Assembly: GCA_964023205.1 (NCBI GenBank)
Contig: OZ026837.1
Span: forward strand, 14,981,479-15,045,478
Length of the DNA: 64,000 nucleotides
Reading direction: 5' to 3'
Source of the DNA: Lutraria lutraria
Lineage: Eukaryota > Mollusca > Bivalvia > Venerida > Mactridae
Shown here: piece after piece, positions 59,253 to 64,000 of the stretch
Numbering within the stretch: position 1 is the stretch's first letter
Layout of the letters: every line of letters starts with the position of its first letter
Translations under genes and position numbers: made by a program
Notes under the pieces: generated by a model
What the model was told of the DNA's origin: nothing
Databases searched by the model: none
What the model saw: only the letters and a program-made list of their open reading frames with translations

Positions 59253-60117
59253 ACATGCACTTGTTTTCGATACGAAGTGAGTTAAACTGGTGATTAGAGC
59301 GGATTACGTGGTAGAGTGTCTATGCCGATCTCTAAATGGATACCAGTATAGTCCCAATTACCATTGACGGTTCGAATATCATCCGAGACCTGACAATAAT
59401 AACAAGTAAAGAAAATATGTCAATACCAAGTGAGGAATATAACAGAAGCACCGTTAGTGACTCTAGGCATGTTCCGTACACCATAGTTTGAATACGACAT
59501 TATATAACAATTATGCGTCTCGTCAAATATTGCTGTCAATTTAATTAAACAGACTTCCTCAAAAATGTAAATTGACGTTTCATCTCATTGACACATCAGT
59601 TCGTGGATAGCCTGCAATCGAGACGGACTCGAGAGTGTGTGTGTTACAATGTGATGGTTGAGAATTTACACTTTTGGATATAATTGGTAGGGTGTATGTA
59701 CTTTTAGAATATTTTTTTAAAATTCTACAGTAGATCAAAGTTATAGTGATTTCCGCGAAATCCAATATATTAATTAATGTCCATATTTTGGGAATTCCTC
59801 TTCATTGAAATAAAGGACTTATCTGGATGATAATTAATTACTTCACCCAGTTCCAATTATCAGACCCCAATCGTGGTCCAGTGGCTGAGTGGCCATTGTT
59901 CACGTGTTTAACTGTATTGCTTAAATGTTAATTATTTCTTGCTTTTGAAAGATCCTCATAAGTACTGGCTGTTTTTAATCATTTTTGAAACCAAATATGA
60001 AATCCTTAGCTCAAACACTTTCGCGTGATTTTAGCGTAATACGTCGAGAAAACATAACATTTACAGACTATGGCCATATACTTTGAATATCTATATAACA
60101 TTGGTTAAAGGGATTGG

Positions 60118-60182
60118 GGAGGGTTCGAGCCAGTAACCGACCATGCCTCTTTATGTGAGAAAGTAGGCAGTTGCTTACGGAA
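60118..60182 (+). repeat. SINE-A fragment
   Basis: Only the B-box to early body part: 'gagggttcgagcc' and 'catgcctctttatgtgagaa'. Confidence 0.75.
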
Positions 60183-60261
60183 GTGATTATTGGTGTTTAT
60201 GCTATGTTAGATGACAATGCAACAACAACAACAAACAAGTTCGTTTTCCAAATCCCTTTGT

Positions 60262-60445
60262 TTTATTGAGTTTTACGCCCCTTTTCAACAGTGTAAGTCA
60301 TATGAGGCGGTCAGTTCACCTAACCATCGTTCCTGGAAAGAAACAGTACTAGTCTCCCATCCTCCATAAGCACACGTTTTTGCCTACTTTCTCACAAAAA
60401 GAGAAATGGTCGGTAGCGGGGCTCAAACCCATGATCCTCTGTGAC
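60262..60445 (-). repeat. SINE-A body joined to a SINE-B head
   Basis: Reverse SINE-A from the tail ('gagttttacgccccttttc') to the B box ('ctcaaacccatgatcctctg'). At about 60440 it changes abruptly into a SINE-B copy in the same orientation. Confidence 0.8.
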
Positions 60446-60626
60446 GGTGGAGGAGATCCCAGGCTTACACCTGGCTGGAACCAACCACTGACCTTACGAA
60501 TAAGCTAACTCGATGGTTTGTTCGCTTATGAGATTTGTCAGGTACCATGTGGGATTCGAATTCACAGTGGTGAAGGGCTGGTGATTTCGTGCCAGAGGCC
60601 ATAACCGTTCGGCCACTGAGGTCTTG
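60446..60626 (-). repeat. SINE-B (tRNA Ser/Leu-like head)
   Basis: On the minus strand it reads 'ctcagtggccgaacggttat' (A box) and 'gtgaattcgaatcccacat' (B box), then a body with 'ggttccagccaggtgtaag'. The SINE tail is missing where it meets SINE-A. Confidence 0.8.
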
Positions 60627-60689
60627 CACATGTTGGTGAACATTCAATTATATACTTACATATATTCCATACGGTATATACTTTTTAAT

Positions 60690-62316
60690 CAGCCCTCGTT
60701 AAAAGCGGCATCCAAGGTAAATTATTGAGAATTGTTAAGGACATGTACCAAAAAGTAAAATCTTGCGTAAAATCATGTTCCCCATTCTCAGATTACTTTG
60801 ATTATGCTGTCGGCCTTCGTCAAGGCGAAGTTATGTCCCCTTTGTTATTTTCCCTTTTTGTGGAAGATTTAGAACTTTATTTACAAAATGATATAAATTC
60901 TGGTATACAAATTGACGATATTTTATTAATATTGCTATTATTTGCGGATGACATGGCTATTATTGGTAAATCACTGGAAGAATTGCAATCCCATTTAGGC
61001 CGTTTAAATTCATATTGTACTTGAGGCCTTACTGTAAATACATCAAAAACTAGAATAATGTTTTTTCGCAAGCGCGGTAGGTTATTACCTACAGAAAGAT
61101 GGACCTATAATAACCAAGTCATACAGGTAGTTGATAATTTCAATTACTTAGGATCAATTTTTACTTATACTGGTAACTTTGGTCTTAACATAGAGCACCT
61201 TGTCGGTAAGGCTTTAAAATCGTTGAATGTACTTTTGTATAAATGCCACGACATTGATTTGAAACCAAAGACTCTTTGTATGTTGTTTGATGCTTTTGTT
61301 TTACCTGTACTTAATTACTCGTCAGAAATTTGGGGTTACACCAAATCTAAAGAGGTAGAGAGGATACATTTAAAATTTATTTTGTAAGCGCCTTTTAAAT
61401 GTCAAAAGTAATACATGTACAGCTGCTGTTTACGGGGAACTTGGTAGGTACCCTCTCTTCATTCACCGATATGTACGGATTATACAATACTGGCTTAAAA
61501 TAAAAAACACTGATAATATTATATTACGTACAGTTTATAATGAAGCTCTGGCAGATTCGGATAAAGGCCGTCCAAATTGGGTTACAAATGTAAGAATACT
61601 TTTAACAATTATGGTTTTACATATGTTTTCGAAAATACTGCTACACTCAACAAGAAGTTATTTTTATCAGAGTTTAAAAGTAGACTGATTTATTGTTTTA
61701 ATCAGGAATGGTGTAGACAATTGGATAGTCCGGTTTCAACTTTATATAAAGAATTTAAATCAGTACATGAATACGAATGCTATTTAGACATATTACCAAA
61801 AAGCCTTAGATTTTACTTTTGTAGACTTAGATTGTCTGTTCTCCCATTAAGAATACAAACGGGTAGATATGCACGTAATCGTGTTGTTAGGGAAGAAAGG
61901 TATTGTTTGTGTTGCAATCAACTAGATATTGAAGATGAATTTCATTTTGTTTGTATATGTCCATGTTTTAACGCCATTAGAAGAAAATATATCAGCATTT
62001 ATTTTTATCAACGCCCGTCCGTATATAAATTTATTGAATTGTTGAATTCTAGTAACAAAACTATCCTCCTTAGATTATCTTTATATATCAAGGAATCTTT
62101 ATTCTTAAGAAAAACGATATTGAATGTATAATTATATGTTCATCCTCATCTACAAAATTAATACATTTTGTATTGATTATTTTGTCATATTTGTTTGAAT
62201 TATCTTTGTATATAGATTTAGATCACGTGATTATCTGTACATATTATAAATGTATGCAAACCAGACGATGTACTTCGTATAAGTCTAAATAAAATATGTT
62301 CTGTTCTGTTCTGTTC
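60690..62316 (+). mobile_element. 5'-truncated non-LTR retrotransposon (LINE)
   Basis: Only the 3' part of a LINE remains. It begins inside the reverse transcriptase domain and keeps the C-terminal region, a short 3' UTR and a tail of four TGTTC units (62297-62316) just after AATAAA (62288-62293). The endonuclease and the first half of the RT are missing, as expected from aborted target-primed reverse transcription. The simple-repeat tail rather than poly(A) fits CR1/L2-type or related clades, but I cannot fix the clade. It lies between a SINE chimera and the EEP-fold gene, in the same orientation as the gene. No target-site duplication was found. Confidence 0.88.
60693..62131 (+). pseudogene. 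Broken LINE reverse transcriptase ORF
   Basis: Visible RT motifs are GLRQGEVMSPLLFSLF (motif B region), FADDMAI (catalytic YxDD-type motif C) and NFNYLGSIF (thumb side). The C-terminal part carries a Cys/His cluster CLCC...DEFHFVCICP typical of many animal LINEs. Three lesions break it. A TGA at 61022-61024 stands where a Trp (TGG) fits. A one-base insertion near 61380-61384 leads to a stop at 61385-61387. A one-base deletion near 61591 restores the original frame, which then runs to the stop at 62131. The reading frames before and after the two indels are identical modulo 3. The low damage suggests a fairly young, dead copy. Confidence 0.85.
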
Positions 62317-62588
62317 ATAAAACAAACACGCTTTTGAACAAAAACTTTATTTAATGTGAATAAACTCTGGACAAAAAAGATATATCTTTGAAAGATCGAG
62401 TATAATATCTTTTTTTAAATACTAGTACATGTATAACGTTAAAAAAATTACGGGAAATTGAAAGGTTACCGGGATATTAACAAAATGGTTCTACTGGAAA
62501 TAAAGATTAATTTCCTGGGTAACATTACAAAATAATAAAAAAAGATCGACCTTAGCTGGCAGCTGTACATAAACATCTCTGTGTTAAT

Positions 62589-62768
62589 ACATTCACACCT
62601 GTGAACAAAGGTCACTCTTTTGAAGGACATAATGTGACCTTCATTGACAAATGACCTCTATTCCGAAGATCGTCTTGTTTCAAATCATCAATGACGGTTT
62701 TTCAAACTTTGGCCTTTATCCACAGGGTGACCTTTATTCAGAGGTGGCCGCCAACACAGGTTTGACTG
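62589..62768. mobile_element. 'cagtcaaacctgtg' MITE before the EEP-fold exon
   Basis: 'cacacctgtgaacaaaggtc' to 'caacacaggtttgactgta'. It ends 54 bp before the splice acceptor of the EEP-fold gene, so it is inside the intron. Confidence 0.85.
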
Positions 62769-62809
62769 TACGTCTCTCCAAAACTTAAAATCATTATTAT
62801 AGGTGATTA

Positions 62810-62822
62810 CTCTTTATTTCAG
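62810..62822 (+). other. Splice acceptor before the EEP-fold CDS
   Basis: CTCTTTATTTCAG precedes a 24-base leader and the ATG. A second CAG at 62838-62840 is a possible alternative acceptor. Either way an upstream 5'-UTR exon is implied. Confidence 0.6.
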
Positions 62823-62846
62823 GTTTTCACAGCCTCCCAGTACAAC

Positions 62847-64000
62847 ATGAACTCAACATACTGTATAATCACATCCTGTCTCCTTGTATTGGTCACCGTA
62901 ACGTGGCAGACGACAGCAATGGACGACCAGTGCATGATCAAACAGGTGGTCACATTTAACACCGCTCTTATGGATTTCCCCTTGTCTCCGAAATTGCCCA
63001 ACAATCGACTGGTTCGCAGAGAGGCGATAATATCCGAACTCCGCCGAGTGAATGCTGATGTTGTCTGCCTGCAAGAAGTTTGGATAGGACAAGATGTGGA
63101 ACGAATTGCAGACGAACTTTCTGATGTGTATGGATATTCTCACAGCAAATTGCACGTGATAGGCCAATATGGTCCTAGATTGCCAGATCAGACTGGTCCG
63201 TCAATGCCAGCGTGTAATTACCACGACATAATGAATTTTGCTAAGTGCTCGATGCGAAAAAAGTGTATTAAAAAGTCACGTTATCGGACTCATGCATGTT
63301 TAAATATGCATTGCTTCAGTCACTTCGAAAGGTTGTCACAAGAATGCATCACATGTACTATTGCAAGTTTTCAAAACGTTAAAACAGCTTTTCAACACTG
63401 TGCAGGAAGAGGATTGCCAGCCTTAGGAACCCGCACCGCTAATTCACCAGGTCTCTTGATTCTGTCCAAGACACGATTGTATAATGCAAGATACACCGAT
63501 TACCATCCGTTCACAATCGAAGCTGTCGAGCGCGGTTATCTGGAGGCAGATACGCCGGGACTTGGAAAGGTCGTGTGCACCCACAACACAAACAATGAAC
63601 CATATTACTTTGAAATGCACCTTGCCAGACGAGGATTTAAGTCCTTCCGGGAACAGGGTCATTCCGAGCGAACAGAACTTATAAATAAATTTGGCAACAT
63701 CAGCCCTTTAGTTTTGGCGGGGGATTTCAATACAGGCGATCAATTTGGTCCACTGATTAATGCGGATTTGCCGCACGAGTACTACAACCTGGCACGCGTG
63801 TTTGACAGCATACCGGTCAGTGAGTGTACCATTTGTTGGCCGCACGAAAACATTTACAAACTCAGTTCAGAAGCCACACTGAATACTGTCGTAGACCATG
63901 TTTTCTATAAAGGACATAAAGCGATCAACGTCCAGCGCGTTATAACACCTTCTGATGCTATTCTAATGAATGGATTACCTCTGTCCAATCATAATGGCGT
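62847..64000 (+). CDS. Secreted endonuclease/exonuclease/phosphatase-fold protein, 3' end outside window
   Basis: The first 384 codons are open to the window edge. Residues 1-24 look like a signal peptide (hydrophobic core CLLVLVTV, then QTTA), so the product is probably secreted. The remainder has the motif order of the EEP superfamily (DNase I, neutral sphingomyelinase and relatives): TFNTA with N38, CLQEVW with E77, GLLILSK near 203-208, VCTHN with H246, AGDFNTG with D293 and N295, VVDHVFYKG with D350, and LSNHNG at 379-384. The usual last motif is SDH; here the Asp is Asn (N381). A Cys-rich insert (residues about 123-187, nine Cys) separates the first and second halves and suggests extracellular disulfides. 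The LS-x-H-x-G ending resembles neutral sphingomyelinase-type members more than LINE endonucleases, but the substrate cannot be assigned. The start is the first ATG after an acceptor at 62822. A MITE ends 54 bases before the exon. Confidence 0.88.
   Translation, partial: MNSTYCIITSCLLVLVTVTWQTTAMDDQCMIKQVVTFNTALMDFPLSPKLPNNRLVRREAIISELRRVNADVVCLQEVWIGQDVERIADELSDVYGYSHSKLHVIGQYGPRLPDQTGPSMPACNYHDIMNFAKCSMRKKCIKKSRYRTHACLNMHCFSHFERLSQECITCTIASFQNVKTAFQHCAGRGLPALGTRTANSPGLLILSKTRLYNARYTDYHPFTIEAVERGYLEADTPGLGKVVCTHNTNNEPYYFEMHLARRGFKSFREQGHSERTELINKFGNISPLVLAGDFNTGDQFGPLINADLPHEYYNLARVFDSIPVSECTICWPHENIYKLSSEATLNTVVDHVFYKGHKAINVQRVITPSDAILMNGLPLSNHNG

Larger units (their letters stand above)
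53248..60117. other. Stretch between the copine-type gene and the LINE
   Basis: The first part is probably 3' UTR of the copine-type gene. 54090-54960, 55199-55546, 56707-57286, 58095-59179 and 59253-60117 show no recognisable gene or repeat. Confidence 0.6.

Noticed and set aside
62853..63167. 104-residue minus-strand frame
   Set aside because: It is antisense to the EEP-fold exon, whose motifs and signal peptide are clear on the plus strand.

Overview
This is a 64-kb piece of a eukaryotic, almost certainly animal, genome. It is AT-rich, nearly gene-free and saturated with short non-autonomous transposons, tRNA-derived SINEs and tandem arrays. Both protein genes start next to spliceosomal acceptor sites. 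Several repeat types (the 'gggccatcttggccctcttg' tail family, the 'ggtcaaaggtca...cacaaacacttcttg' family, tRNA-headed SINEs ending in 'aaaggggtgtaaaac') look like those I associate with bivalve molluscs. That placement is inference. Two runs of exactly 200 N (10414-10613 and 57287-57486) are scaffold gaps.

Layout. 1-12 kb: nested MITEs, SINE pieces and decayed unique DNA. 12.0-15.8 kb: a 32-bp minisatellite of about 118 copies with a 22-unit (704 bp) higher-order repeat. 16-26 kb: dispersed MITEs, SINEs, 'aggtcaaaggtca' repeats and a 26-bp minisatellite with an inverted middle block. 26.7-30.2 kb: a 40-bp array, a cluster of four MITEs and a 17-bp array. 30-44 kb: more dispersed repeats, a hAT-type MITE with a clean 8-bp duplication and two long hairpins. 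44.4-51.5 kb: a pogo-like 1.1-kb element, nested MITE/SINE blocks, a repeat built of seven 145-bp units, a MITE-derived 31-bp array and a second hAT-type element. 52.2-53.2 kb: the only complete gene, a membrane-anchored copine-type vWA protein. 53-60 kb: repeats and a perfect 20-bp hairpin between direct repeats. 60.7-62.3 kb: a 5'-truncated LINE with a broken reverse transcriptase. 62.8-64.0 kb: the first visible coding exon of a secreted endonuclease/exonuclease/phosphatase-fold protein, which runs off the window.

The two genes lie on the + strand about 9.6 kb apart. Nothing in the sequence links their functions. The 52 kb before the first could be intergenic DNA or a long 5'-UTR intron; sequence alone does not decide. 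I found no convincing new multi-gene system. The most unusual items are a 166-bp mobile element that duplicates exactly 6 bp in three independent insertions, three precise hairpins, the tandem arrays born inside or beside MITEs, and the Asp-to-Asn change at the catalytic SDH position of the nuclease-fold protein.
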